Of a stretch of DNA of 64,000 bases, positions 39,901 to 48,814 are shown in pieces (within the stretch, counting starts at the first letter, position 1; each line of letters begins with the position of its first letter). Source of the stretch: RPQJ01 sp963846315 (GTDB lineage: Bacteria; Pseudomonadota; Gammaproteobacteria; Steroidobacterales; Steroidobacteraceae); the NCBI GenBank assembly GCA_963846315.1, contig CAWJVM010000008.1, positions 496,001 through 560,000 of the forward strand. The letters run 5' to 3'. Below the pieces are notes generated by a model. The model did no database searches. It was given only the letters and a program-made list of their open reading frames with translations, and was not told where the DNA came from. Position numbers and translations under genes: made by a program.

Positions 39901-40584
39901 CTAGCGGAACGTGTACACCCAGGAGACCGCGAGCCGGTCCACGTTCGTCTCACCCGTCGTGCTGGAATCGCCGAGCCCGTCGAAGTGCTGGTAATCGAGC
40001 CGCACGCTCCAGGTGCTCGAGTACCGGTACGACGCACCGACACCGTAGAGCATGTCCTGGGTATCCTCCGAGACGTTGTCGTTGAACGACGCCGTGCTGT
40101 TGCGCGCGCTGGCCGTCAGCGTCGTGGTTGCGAAGATCATGCCGAGCCGTGCGTAGACATCCCATGACCGGCTGATCGGCCAGATGCCGAGGGCGGAGGC
40201 AGAAATGCCCTTCGAGTCCGTCTCCGCGCTGACCCTCAGCGTGTCGGTGGTCTCGCCATCGGTCAGTTCGCCGCGCGCTTCGTACTTGCCGGTACCGAGC
40301 GTCATCCACTCTGCCTCGACGGCCAGGTAAGGCAGGATCCGGCAGCCGGCGAACACGCCGAACGAGGCGTCGTTTTCGCCCGTACTCGAACTGGCCGACA
40401 GCGTGGTAAGTCCGCTCTCCGCCAACGCATCGCCCAGCACGGCATCGAGCGCGTTCTGGTCGATATCCATCTTGGTCGCGCCGATGTTCGCGCCCACGTA
40501 GAAGCCCCGGGTATCGTCAGCCTGCGCGACGGCGGCGCCGAGGGCCAGGGTGGCTGCGACGGTCAGGCCAAGCATGCGATTCAT
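39901..40584 (-). CDS. OmpA-like outer-membrane beta-barrel protein
   Basis: A 227-residue exported protein. Signal peptide ends AVAQADD; the mature part starts RGFYVGANIGATKMD, the typical first strand of small eight-stranded barrels, and ends in VSWVYTFR, where the terminal Arg after Phe slightly departs from the beta-signal. ATG 40584 with GGAG upstream. Structural or adhesin-like role, not further assignable. Confidence 0.82.
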   Translation of the reverse strand: MNRMLGLTVAATLALGAAVAQADDTRGFYVGANIGATKMDIDQNALDAVLGDALAESGLTTLSASSSTGENDASFGVFAGCRILPYLAVEAEWMTLGTGKYEARGELTDGETTDTLRVSAETDSKGISASALGIWPISRSWDVYARLGMIFATTTLTASARNSTASFNDNVSEDTQDMLYGVGASYRYSSTWSVRLDYQHFDGLGDSSTTGETNVDRLAVSWVYTFR

Positions 40585-40700
40585 TGCCAGCTCCGGTGTG
40601 GGGTTGATTGCCGACCTACAGTATCCTGCCCGCTGCATTCATGCGAGCCACGGTGAATACCGACCGGTCCATTTCACATATTCGCCGCCTGCCACCCAAG

Positions 40701-40726
40701 AAAAAGCCGGGCCACGGGGCCCGGCT
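40701..40726 (-). terminator. Rho-independent terminator for the DUF4136 lipoprotein gene
   Basis: Perfect 9-bp stem AGCCGGGCC / GGCCCGGCT (40705-40713 and 40718-40726), 4-nt loop. On the minus strand it is followed by TTTTT. It lies 34 nt downstream of the stop at 40761. Confidence 0.8.
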
Positions 40727-40760
40727 GCTTCCCGCCCCGCACGTGGCGGAGCAAAGTCTG

Positions 40761-41384
40761 CTACTTCTTCTCCACCGTTGCGACGGGTGCCGACTGGCCC
40801 GCGACAAACGGGTACTTGGCGAAAATTGCCGCCACCGCGTGGGTGATCGAGCCTTCCTTGTCCTGCATCATCTTGGACGTGACCACGTCTTCGAGGCCAC
40901 CCTGGAACACGGCCTGGCGCTTCTCGCGATCGATGACGTCCATGACCAGCGTGCCGACGTTGTAGCGGCGCGTCGACACTTCCGTGCCGCCACCGTAACC
41001 GTAGGCTCCGTAGGGCGCACCGCCCCAGCCACGATAGCCAAACGACGGGCCGTAGTACGGCGCTGGCGTCGACTGGATGTCGGTCTTTTCCTCGAGCTTG
41101 CCCTTGAAGTTCAGGATCAGGTCGGGGTTGTCGGACTTGGTATACCCGCGTGCTTCCATTTCGCGCGCCGCCGCCTGCTGCATCATCTGCTGCGAGATCG
41201 ACTGGAACTCGGCAGGATTGCCGCTCGCCGCCGACAGGAAGTTGTAGGTCTTGTACTTGCCGAAGTCGACCGCCCGATCGTAGTCCCCGCGGACGTCCGG
41301 ACCGCTGGCGCAACCACCGGCGAGCGCCGCCGCCGCCACGAGGGCGGCGACGAACGGCAAGCGGGTCAAACGTGAATTCAACAT
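40761..41384 (-). CDS. DUF4136 domain lipoprotein
   Basis: A 207-residue lipoprotein (lipobox LAGGC, C25). The DUF4136 domain opens with DYDRAVDFGKYKTYNFL, carries a Gly/Tyr-rich insert (about 110-135) and continues with TLVMDVIDREKRQAVFQG. Such proteins sit in the outer or inner membrane with unknown function. The first gene upstream in the same orientation is one of two paralogous secreted proteins, 17 nt away. Confidence 0.83.
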   Translation of the reverse strand: MLNSRLTRLPFVAALVAAAALAGGCASGPDVRGDYDRAVDFGKYKTYNFLSAASGNPAEFQSISQQMMQQAAAREMEARGYTKSDNPDLILNFKGKLEEKTDIQSTPAPYYGPSFGYRGWGGAPYGAYGYGGGTEVSTRRYNVGTLVMDVIDREKRQAVFQGGLEDVVTSKMMQDKEGSITHAVAAIFAKYPFVAGQSAPVATVEKK

Positions 41385-41401
41385 GGCTGGCTACCTCGCA
41401 A

Positions 41402-41875
41402 TTACTGGGCGAGCGGGATGCCCTGGATGCCCGGCAGGCGCAGCAGCGTGTTGAGCTTGTTCTCAACCTGCACGAAGCGCAGCACCTTGGTCGTGGGCAG
41501 GACCTTGTCCAGCTTCTTGGCCGTGCCCTTGACCAGCGCCAACTCGTCGTCCTGCAGCGCGAACCAGTCCTTGAGCAGGCCCTTGGCGGCGTCGTCGGTC
41601 ATCGAATCGTAGTTCGACGAATAGGCATTGATCAGGTCCACGCCGCGCTGCATCAGCACTTTGCGATCGGCCTGGTAGGCGTCGTAGATCTTCGTGAACG
41701 CGGTCATCTGCACGTCGTCGAGCGCCATGGCCTTGAGCACGACAGCTCGCTTGTCTGCCTGGATCTCGGCGATCAACTGCTGCGTGTCGTCGTAGCTCGA
41801 CTGCGCCTGGGCGGCGAACGGTGCCGCGACGGACAGCAGCGCAGTGGCAGCAAGGGCGATCCTGAAATTCTTCAT
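41402..41875 (-). CDS. Secreted helical protein, paralogue A
   Basis: A 157-residue periplasmic protein: signal peptide ending AQAQ, then helices rich in Asp, Lys and Ala. It shares with the next gene upstream the DKRAV segment, a central xxDAYxAD / xYDEYEGK helix, the late VLRFVQVENKLNTLLR / ALRYAQIETRLDNMLR helix and an identical C-terminal IPLAQ. I do not recognise a named family; the helical pattern is somewhat like Spy/CpxP-type periplasmic proteins. Confidence 0.7.
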   Translation of the reverse strand: MKNFRIALAATALLSVAAPFAAQAQSSYDDTQQLIAEIQADKRAVVLKAMALDDVQMTAFTKIYDAYQADRKVLMQRGVDLINAYSSNYDSMTDDAAKGLLKDWFALQDDELALVKGTAKKLDKVLPTTKVLRFVQVENKLNTLLRLPGIQGIPLAQ

Positions 41876-41903
41876 ATGGGGGCTCCGTGGAATCCTGGTT
41901 TGC

Positions 41904-42386
41904 TCATTGTGCGAGCGGAATGATGCCGTAGACTTCGCGCCGCAGCATGTTGTCGAGGCGGGTCTCGATCTGCGCGTAACGCAGCGCCTTCACCGGCGGC
42001 AGGACCTTGGCGACCTTCTTGGTGTAGTTCTGCTTGAGGGCCTCGCGGTCCTGCTCGATCTGCATCTTGTTCTTGAGCATCGCCGTGGCGTCGGCATCGG
42101 TCATGGCGCCGTACTTGGCGGCGTAATCGTCGACCAGCACCAGGAACTTGTCGTTGAGCTTCTTGGCCTTGCCTTCGTACTCGTCGTAGACCGGCCAGAA
42201 CGCGCGGCTCTCGGCCTCCGTGAGCTGCAGGTTCTGCGCGTACACGGCGCGCTTGTCGGTCATGACCTGCTTGAGGATGATCTGCTCGTCCGCCTTGGCG
42301 CCTTCGGCCGCTGGGGCAGCTTGCGCGTGGCTCAGGACGGGGAATGCAGTGACGGCGAGCGCCATTGCAAGGGAAGCGATTTTCAT
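41904..42386 (-). CDS. Secreted helical protein, paralogue B
   Basis: A 160-residue protein with signal peptide ending LSHAQA. It is the tandem paralogue of the 41402-41875 gene (shared DKRAV, IETRLDNMLR-type helix and IPLAQ end), so the pair arose by duplication. ATG 42386 has AGGA upstream and fits the signal peptide, while longer frames do not. It probably heads a minus-strand operon running to the DUF4136 lipoprotein and the terminator at 40701. Confidence 0.7.
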   Translation of the reverse strand: MKIASLAMALAVTAFPVLSHAQAAPAAEGAKADEQIILKQVMTDKRAVYAQNLQLTEAESRAFWPVYDEYEGKAKKLNDKFLVLVDDYAAKYGAMTDADATAMLKNKMQIEQDREALKQNYTKKVAKVLPPVKALRYAQIETRLDNMLRREVYGIIPLAQ

Positions 42387-42465
42387 GGGTTCCTGCCTGT
42401 TTGTTGGGTATCCAAGCCTCGGCTTGCAAGATAGCGGCGGCGTGCCGCGGCTCGCAAGGGGCCGG

Positions 42466-42471
42466 TAGAAT
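42466..42471 (+). promoter_or_regulatory. -10-like TAGAAT for pncC, leaderless arrangement
   Basis: TAGAAT ends 6 nt before ATG 42478 in the divergent region with the secreted-protein operon. No Shine-Dalgarno is present. Confidence 0.5.
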
Positions 42472-42477
42472 TGTCGC

Positions 42478-42981
42478 ATGACGGCCCCCACCGATGTCGA
42501 CCTGCAGCAGCTGGCCAGGGCGGTGGGCGACTGTTTGCTGGCACGGGCCGAGACCCTCGCCACGGCCGAGTCCTGCACCGGCGGCTGGATCGCCAAGGCA
42601 TGCACGGACGTGCCCGGCAGTTCGCGCTGGTTTCAAGGCGGGGTGATCGCGTATTCAAACGCCCTGAAGATCGCCCTCCTGGACGTGCCGGACGGCCTGC
42701 TGGCACTGCACGGTGCCGTCAGCGAGCCCGTCGTGAGGGCGATGGCCGCGGGGGTCCTTGCTCGCACCAGCAGCACCGTCGCGGTCGCCGTGAGCGGCGT
42801 GGCAGGCCCCGACGGCGGCACGTTCGAGAAGCCGGTGGGAACGGTCTGGCTGGCGTGGAGTTGGCGTGGCTCGGACGGTACCGTTCGAACGGAAACTCGT
42901 CGCGAGCTGTTCCCAGGCGACCGTGATGGGGTGCGGCGTTGGACAGTCAGGCTTGCGTTGGAGCGGCTGCTCGTCGCATGA
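42478..42981 (+). CDS. pncC: Nicotinamide-nucleotide amidase (CinA C-terminal type)
   Basis: A 167-residue stand-alone CinA C-terminal domain. It deamidates NMN to nicotinic acid mononucleotide for NAD recycling. Visible: AESCTGGWIAK with the active Ser/Cys region, GGVIAYSNALK, and AVSGVAGPDGG with the family's Gly-rich motif. It overlaps thpR by ATGA and lies upstream of recA, the usual gammaproteobacterial position. Confidence 0.93.
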   Translation: MTAPTDVDLQQLARAVGDCLLARAETLATAESCTGGWIAKACTDVPGSSRWFQGGVIAYSNALKIALLDVPDGLLALHGAVSEPVVRAMAAGVLARTSSTVAVAVSGVAGPDGGTFEKPVGTVWLAWSWRGSDGTVRTETRRELFPGDRDGVRRWTVRLALERLLVA

Positions 42982-43508
42982 GTGACCGCCTCTTTTTCGC
43001 GCTGTGGCCGGACGCTGACCTGCGTCAGGAGCTGGTTGCCCGTATCGCGGCACTTACCGGCACGATCGACGGCAGGGCGCAGCGTCCCGACCAGTGGCAC
43101 GTCACGCTGGAATTCATGGGTCAGGTTCCGCGCGAGCGTCAGCCATCGCTGCGAGCCGCCGCCAGGCGAGTGCGCCCGTCGACGCTCACACTCGAGTTCG
43201 ATCAGGTCGAGCACTGGCGCAAGCCGCAAGTCGTGTGCCTCGTGGCGAGTCGATTACCCGCCGTGCTCGTGACACTCATTACGCAGTTACGCGCAGCGCT
43301 CACGGAGGAAGGGTTCGCAACCGAAGCCCGGCCATTTCGCCCGCACGTGACGCTCGCGCGCAAGGTGCGATCGGCGGCGGATTCGCGGCTAGCGCCACCG
43401 TTCGTCTGGCGGGCCGACGGCTTTGCGCTCGTGCGCTCCGTGACCGATCCGGCGGGCTCACGCTATGAGCCTCTGGACTGGTGGAATCACGCGGTCGAAG
43501 GCGGCTGA
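42978..43508 (+). CDS. thpR: RNA 2',3'-cyclic phosphodiesterase (2'-5' RNA ligase family)
   Basis: A 176-residue 2H phosphoesterase. The two catalytic HxTL motifs are intact: H41 (HVTL) and H123 (HVTLAR). It opens the 2',3'-cyclic phosphate ends of RNA and shows reversible 2'-5' ligation in vitro. The ATG overlaps the pncC stop. It has no clear terminator before recA. Confidence 0.92.
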   Translation: MSDRLFFALWPDADLRQELVARIAALTGTIDGRAQRPDQWHVTLEFMGQVPRERQPSLRAAARRVRPSTLTLEFDQVEHWRKPQVVCLVASRLPAVLVTLITQLRAALTEEGFATEARPFRPHVTLARKVRSAADSRLAPPFVWRADGFALVRSVTDPAGSRYEPLDWWNHAVEGG

Positions 43509-43554
43509 GAAACCGGTGATTCCGGGCAATTTTTCGGACCGCCCGCGGGCAGGG

Positions 43555-43570
43555 CTGTGGAATAATGCAG
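43555..43570 (+). promoter_or_regulatory. LexA-like operator CTGT-N8-GCAG overlapping recA -10
   Basis: CTGT (43555-43558) and GCAG (43567-43570) flank GGAATAAT, matching the gammaproteobacterial LexA consensus CTGTN8ACAG at 7 of 8 fixed bases. AATAAT inside it is a plausible recA -10. The operator therefore lies where LexA would block initiation, 56 nt upstream of ATG 43627. Confidence 0.5.
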
Positions 43571-43626
43571 CCATCCCGCAGATCTCTTTTTACGAGCCGG
43601 GCCCGCCCGGCTCCCACGCCTAACTC

Positions 43627-44647
<1,021 letters not shown>

Positions 44648-44667
<20 letters not shown>

Positions 44668-45145
44668 GCCCGGGGCGGCGGCAGAAGCGGACGAGCACAC
44701 CGTCCGCGTCGCCGCGTATGCCCTGCTGGCCGGTCGCGATTTCAGCCGCCACGAACTGACCGAGCGCCTGCTCCGCAAGGGGTATGGCGCTGCGGTCGTC
44801 GAGGCGGCCGTGGCGGCGGTCGTGCAGGAGGGTTTCCTGCGCGAAGAACGCTTCGCCGAGCAGTTCGTCACCCAGCGCGCGGGGCGTGGCCAAGGTCCGC
44901 TGCGCGTTCGCATGGGGCTGCGGGACAAGGGCGTCGAGTCCGAAACGATCGACCAGGCGCTCGACACGACCGAGACGGACTGGGTCCAGGCAGCTCGCGA
45001 AGCTCGCCGCCGCAAGTTCGGATTGTCGCCTCCAGCCGACTACCGTGAACGTGCAAAACAGGCACGCTTCCTCCAATATCGCGGGTTTTCTTCGGACCAG
45101 ATCCGGGCCGCCCTCGGCCCCGGGGACGACGACCCAGACTTATGA
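44648..45145 (+). CDS. recX: Regulatory protein RecX
   Basis: A 165-residue helical repeat protein that binds RecA filaments and modulates their activity. Visible: AAYALLAGRDFSRHELTERLLRKG and the late FLQYRGFSSDQI repeat. GTG 44648, inside the recA end, is preferred because it is the only in-frame start before the first conserved helix and GGCGAGG lies upstream. It overlaps alaS by ATGA, so recA-recX-alaS is one coupled string. Confidence 0.92.
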
Positions 45146-47781
45146 CAAGCACGCCTCCGGCCCCGGCCACGTTCATGACCAGTGCGCAGCTGCGCGCGGC
45201 GTTTCTCGACTTCTTCAAGGACCGCGGCCACGCCGTCGTGCCGTCCAGCTCGCTCGTCCCGGGCAACGACCCGACGCTGCTCTTCACCAATGCGGGCATG
45301 GTCCAGTTCAAGGACCTGTTCCTCGGCAAGGAAAAGCGCAGCTACGTGCGCGCCGCCACATCGCAGCGCTGCGTGCGCGCCGGTGGCAAGCACAACGACC
45401 TCGAGAACGTCGGCTACACGTCGCGCCACCATACGTTCTTCGAGATGCTGGGCAACTTCAGCTTCGGCGACTACTTCAAGCAGGACGCGATCCGCTTCGC
45501 CTGGGACTTCATCACCGGCACCCTCGGCATTCCGCCATCGAAGCTCTGGGTCACCGTGTTCGAGGACGACGACGGCGCCGCGGAAATCTGGCTGAAGGAA
45601 ATCGGCGTCGACCCGTCGCGCCTGACGCGCATGGGCGCCAAGTCGAATTTCTGGGCGATGGGTGACACCGGTCCGTGCGGCCCGTGCACCGAGATCTTCT
45701 ACGACCACGGCCCCGAAGTGGCCGGTGGACCGCCGGGCTCGCCCGACGAAGACGGCGACCGCTACGTCGAAATCTGGAACCTCGTGTTCATGCAGTTCGA
45801 CCGCTCGGCCGACGGCACGCTGACGCCGCTGCCGAAGCCGTCCGTGGATACGGGCATGGGTCTCGAGCGAGTCGCGGCCGTGATGCAAGGCGTTCACAGC
45901 AATTACGAGATCGACCTGTTCCGCAATCTGATCGCCGCAGCGGCCAAGGCCACGGTGACCAGCGATCTCGCCTCGAACTCGCTGCGCGTGATCGCGGACC
46001 ACGTGCGCGCCACGGCGTTCCTGATCGTCGACGGCGTACAGCCATCGAACGAAGGCCGCGGTTACGTGCTGCGCCGGATCATGCGTCGTGCGATCCGCCA
46101 TGGCTTCATGCTCGGCCAGCGCCAACCGTTCTTTCACACGCTGGTGCGCACACTCGAGCAGGAGATGGGTGTCGCCTATCCCGAGCTCACTACGCAGCGC
46201 GCGCACATCGAGAAGGTCATCCTGCAGGAAGAAGAGCGTTTCGCCGAAACGCTGGTGCAGGGCATGACGTTGCTCGACACCGCGATCGGCGCGCTCGGCA
46301 GCAAGCAGGAGATTCCGGGCGAGACGGTGTTCCGTCTCTACGACACCTACGGTTTCCCGGTCGACCTGACGAACGACATTGCGCGCGAGCGCGGCCTCTC
46401 GATCGACGAGCCGGGATTCGAGGCCGCGATGAACGCGCAGCGCGCGATGTCGCGTGCCGCCAGCAAGTTCAACGTCGACCTGCGCGGCGACATGAGCGTC
46501 GACAGCCAGACTTCGTTCGTCGGGTACGACGGTGAAACCGGCCAGGGCCGCGTGGTTGCGATGTTCCGCGGCAAGGACGCGGTCGCCGAACTGAAGGCGG
46601 GTGAGGACGGCCAGGTGGTCCTCGACGTCACGCCGTTCTATGCCGAAAGCGGCGGCCAGGTCGGCGACACCGGCGAACTCGCGACGTCCACCACGCGCTT
46701 TGTCGTGACCGACACGCAGAAGCTCGGCAAGGCGCACGTGCACGCGGGCAAGCTCGCCGCCGGCACGCTCAAGTTGGGCGATACGGTGGCCGCGACCGTG
46801 GATGGCGTTCGCCGCGATGCCACTCGCGCCAATCATTCGGCCACGCACCTGCTGCACGCGGCGTTGCGCCAGGTGCTCGGTGCTCACGTTACCCAGAAGG
46901 GGTCGCTGGTCGCACCCGATCGGCTGCGATTCGACTTCTCACACTACTCGGGCGTCACGCCCGACGAGCTGCAGCGGATCGAGGCGATCGTCAACGCCGA
47001 GATTCGCCGCAATGCGGATGCCGAAACCAACGTGATGGATTTCGATTCGGCCGTGGCGGCGGGCGCGATGGCGCTCTTCGGCGAGAAATACGAAGAGCAG
47101 GTGCGCGTGCTGCGGATCGGTGCATTTTCGACGGAACTCTGCGGCGGCACCCACGTGCGGCGCGCCGGCGACATCGGCTTGTTCAAGCTCGTGAGCGAGG
47201 GCGGCGTCGCAGCGGGCGTGCGTCGCATCGAGGCGGTCACGGGGCAAGGTGCATACCAGTACGTGGTCGAGACGGACCAAAAACTGCGCGATGTGGCGGG
47301 GCTCGTGCGCGGCTCGCGCGACGATGTCGACGACAAGGTCAGGCAATTGCTCGAGCGGGCACGACGCATGGAAAAGGAGATCGCGCAGCTCAAGGAAAAG
47401 CTCGCGAGCGGCAGCGGTCGCGACATGGCAGCCGAGGCGCTGACGATCGGTGCGGGCGTGAAACTCGTGGCGGCGACGGTCGAAGGTGCCGACGCTGCTG
47501 CGCTGCGCACTGCCGTGGATCAGCTTAAAAGCAAGCTCGGCAGCGCGATCATCGTGCTGGGTTCGCCTGCCGGCGATGACAAGGTGACGCTCATCGTCGG
47601 TGTCACCAACGACCTCACTGGGCGCGTGAAGGCGGGCGACATCGTCAATCACGTGGCGAAGCAGGTCGGTGGCAAGGGCGGTGGTCGCGCAGACCTGGCG
47701 CAGGCCGGTGGCACCCAGCCGGCGAACCTGCCCGCCGCGCTTGACGGGCTTGCGGCATGGCTCGCGCCACAGGTGTCGTGA
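45142..47781 (+). CDS. alaS: Alanyl-tRNA synthetase
   Basis: An 879-residue class II synthetase with editing and C-Ala domains. Class II core with FLDFFKDRGH and TNAGMVQFKD; editing-site zinc ligands in NHSATHLLH and CGGTHV; C-terminal coiled coil and DHHA1-type domain (KVTLIVGVTNDL, GGKGGGRADLAQAGG). Complete. ATG 45142 overlaps recX; ATG 45175 is an alternative closer to the usual family start. Confidence 0.97.
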   Translation: MTSTPPAPATFMTSAQLRAAFLDFFKDRGHAVVPSSSLVPGNDPTLLFTNAGMVQFKDLFLGKEKRSYVRAATSQRCVRAGGKHNDLENVGYTSRHHTFFEMLGNFSFGDYFKQDAIRFAWDFITGTLGIPPSKLWVTVFEDDDGAAEIWLKEIGVDPSRLTRMGAKSNFWAMGDTGPCGPCTEIFYDHGPEVAGGPPGSPDEDGDRYVEIWNLVFMQFDRSADGTLTPLPKPSVDTGMGLERVAAVMQGVHSNYEIDLFRNLIAAAAKATVTSDLASNSLRVIADHVRATAFLIVDGVQPSNEGRGYVLRRIMRRAIRHGFMLGQRQPFFHTLVRTLEQEMGVAYPELTTQRAHIEKVILQEEERFAETLVQGMTLLDTAIGALGSKQEIPGETVFRLYDTYGFPVDLTNDIARERGLSIDEPGFEAAMNAQRAMSRAASKFNVDLRGDMSVDSQTSFVGYDGETGQGRVVAMFRGKDAVAELKAGEDGQVVLDVTPFYAESGGQVGDTGELATSTTRFVVTDTQKLGKAHVHAGKLAAGTLKLGDTVAATVDGVRRDATRANHSATHLLHAALRQVLGAHVTQKGSLVAPDRLRFDFSHYSGVTPDELQRIEAIVNAEIRRNADAETNVMDFDSAVAAGAMALFGEKYEEQVRVLRIGAFSTELCGGTHVRRAGDIGLFKLVSEGGVAAGVRRIEAVTGQGAYQYVVETDQKLRDVAGLVRGSRDDVDDKVRQLLERARRMEKEIAQLKEKLASGSGRDMAAEALTIGAGVKLVAATVEGADAAALRTAVDQLKSKLGSAIIVLGSPAGDDKVTLIVGVTNDLTGRVKAGDIVNHVAKQVGGKGGGRADLAQAGGTQPANLPAALDGLAAWLAPQVS

Positions 47782-48091
47782 CAGCTTGCCGCCGCCACGC
47801 GAACGAAAGAATCCGTTTCGCTTAAGTTAAATAGACCAAACCCATTTGGACGCTTCGGTTGCGAATCCGTACTGACTTTTGTTGACGCGCGCGTTATTGT
47901 GCGTCCGCAGAAATGTCGTGCATATTCATGCGCATATTTACTCTGCGGGGTGGGTTGGGCAGGGATTGCAGTCGTTGTCAGAGGCGGGTGGCTGCGTAGA
48001 TGCGGAACCGTTCCTGGCCAGATGTACACATCGGGATTGAATGGACTCGAGTCCGGCGAAGTACTGAGCCGAGCAGGCTAGGAGAGCTTCA
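47782..48091. other. csrA upstream region, 310 nt, AT-richer
   Basis: There is no gene here. The segment is visibly richer in A+T than its surroundings (for example TTAAGTTAAATAGACC at about 47822-47837 and CATATTCATGCGCATATTTA at 47921-47940), as expected for one or more csrA promoters. A TTGACG occurs at 47882-47887 but no good -10 follows at 17 nt. No stem-loop typical of a terminator was found after alaS. Confidence 0.45.
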
Positions 48092-48358
48092 ATGTTGATT
48101 CTCACGAGACGCGTCGGTGAGACCGTCATGATCGGCAACGACGTGACCGTTACCGTGCTCGGCGTCAAAGGTAACCAGGTGCGCGTCGGCGTCAATGCGC
48201 CTCGCGACGTGGCTGTCCATCGCGAAGAGATCTTCGAACGCATCAAGCGCGAAGAAGAGGGCGGCAGCAGTGCGACGCCTTCGACGCGCCCGGCCAACGC
48301 ACGCACGAATGGCAATGGCCATGCCGCAAGCGGCATGGACAACGAACCGTACCCCTGA
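48092..48358 (+). CDS. csrA: Carbon storage regulator CsrA with extended tail
   Basis: An RNA-binding translational regulator dimer that targets ANGGA/GGA sites. Residues 1-55 are canonical (MLILTRRVGETVMIG, AVHREEI with the RNA-contacting Arg). The protein is 88 residues, about 25 longer than usual, because of a low-complexity Ser/Thr/Asn/Gly-rich tail (EEEGGSSATPSTRPAN...). GGAGAGC precedes the ATG. The alaS-csrA-tRNA-Ser-tRNA-Arg order is conserved in gammaproteobacteria. Confidence 0.96.
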   Translation: MLILTRRVGETVMIGNDVTVTVLGVKGNQVRVGVNAPRDVAVHREEIFERIKREEEGGSSATPSTRPANARTNGNGHAASGMDNEPYP

Positions 48359-48463
48359 CCGGACTCTGGGGTTCGCCCCTGAAGTCAAGCAATCCGCCAA
48401 TTTCCTGCCCCAAGCTTTACGGGGCGGCTCCGGACGTTTATCCTTCGCGGCTCTCCTAAAAAC

Positions 48464-48554
48464 GGAGAGATGGCCGAGTGGTCGAAGGCGCGCCCCTGCT
48501 AAGGGCGTAAGGGTCAAAAGCCCTTCGAGGGTTCGAATCCCTCTCTCTCCGCCA
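48464..48554 (+). tRNA. tRNA-Ser (anticodon GCT)
   Basis: Acceptor GGAGAGA (48464-48470) pairs with TCTCTCC (48544-48550), discriminator G, encoded CCA 48552-48554. The anticodon loop CTGCTAA gives GCU, reading AGC/AGU. It has the long variable arm typical of serine tRNA (GGGTCAAAAGCCCTT region) and a GGTTCGAATCC T-arm. Confidence 0.96.
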
Positions 48555-48567
48555 GGACGTTCATCAC

Positions 48568-48644
48568 GCGCCCGTAGCTCAGTTGGATAGAGCGTCTGGC
48601 TACGAACCAGAAGGTCGGGAGTTCGAATCTCTCCGGGCGCACCA
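48568..48644 (+). tRNA. tRNA-Arg (anticodon ACG)
   Basis: Acceptor GCGCCCG (48568-48574) pairs with CGGGCGC (48634-48640), discriminator A, encoded CCA 48642-48644. The anticodon stem-loop CTGGCTACGAACCAG gives ACG, which would be edited to ICG. It lies 13 nt after tRNA-Ser and is probably co-transcribed. Confidence 0.96.
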
Positions 48645-48646
48645 GT

Positions 48647-48692
48647 GAAATGGAAAAGGGGTCAGTCGAGAGACTGACCCCTTTTCCATTTC
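48647..48692. repeat. Perfect 21-bp palindrome (GGGGTCAGTC type)
   Basis: Arms 48647-48667 and 48672-48692 are exact reverse complements around GAGA. The core GGGGTCAGTC ... GACTGACCCC resembles the short palindromic elements that recur in many proteobacterial genomes, in some cases next to REP-associated transposases. It starts 3 nt after the CCA of tRNA-Arg. It could end the tRNA transcript or be a mobile REP-like insertion. Confidence 0.8.
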
Positions 48693-48814
48693 GCCGGTTC
48701 GTCCCGTCGGGACGGCCAAGCCCAGATTTCATCTCTCTCCAGTCCGCCTGCCGGCATGAGTAACCTGTTTTCATTTCACCGTCTGGCTTTCAACCTTTGA
48801 GGTCCGCGGCGTCC

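Noticed and set aside
45040..46887. Minus-strand frame of 615 codons opposite alaS
   Set aside because: Shadow of alaS, which is complete and in its ancestral place.
48368..48379. GGGG-TTCG-CCCC hairpin after csrA as terminator
   Set aside because: Stem of only 4 bp and no following T-run.
48514..48774. Minus-strand frame of 86 codons reading ...RPERFELPTFWFVARRSIQLSYG...
   Set aside because: It is the antisense translation of the tRNA-Ser/tRNA-Arg region, a well-known annotation artefact, and not a protein.
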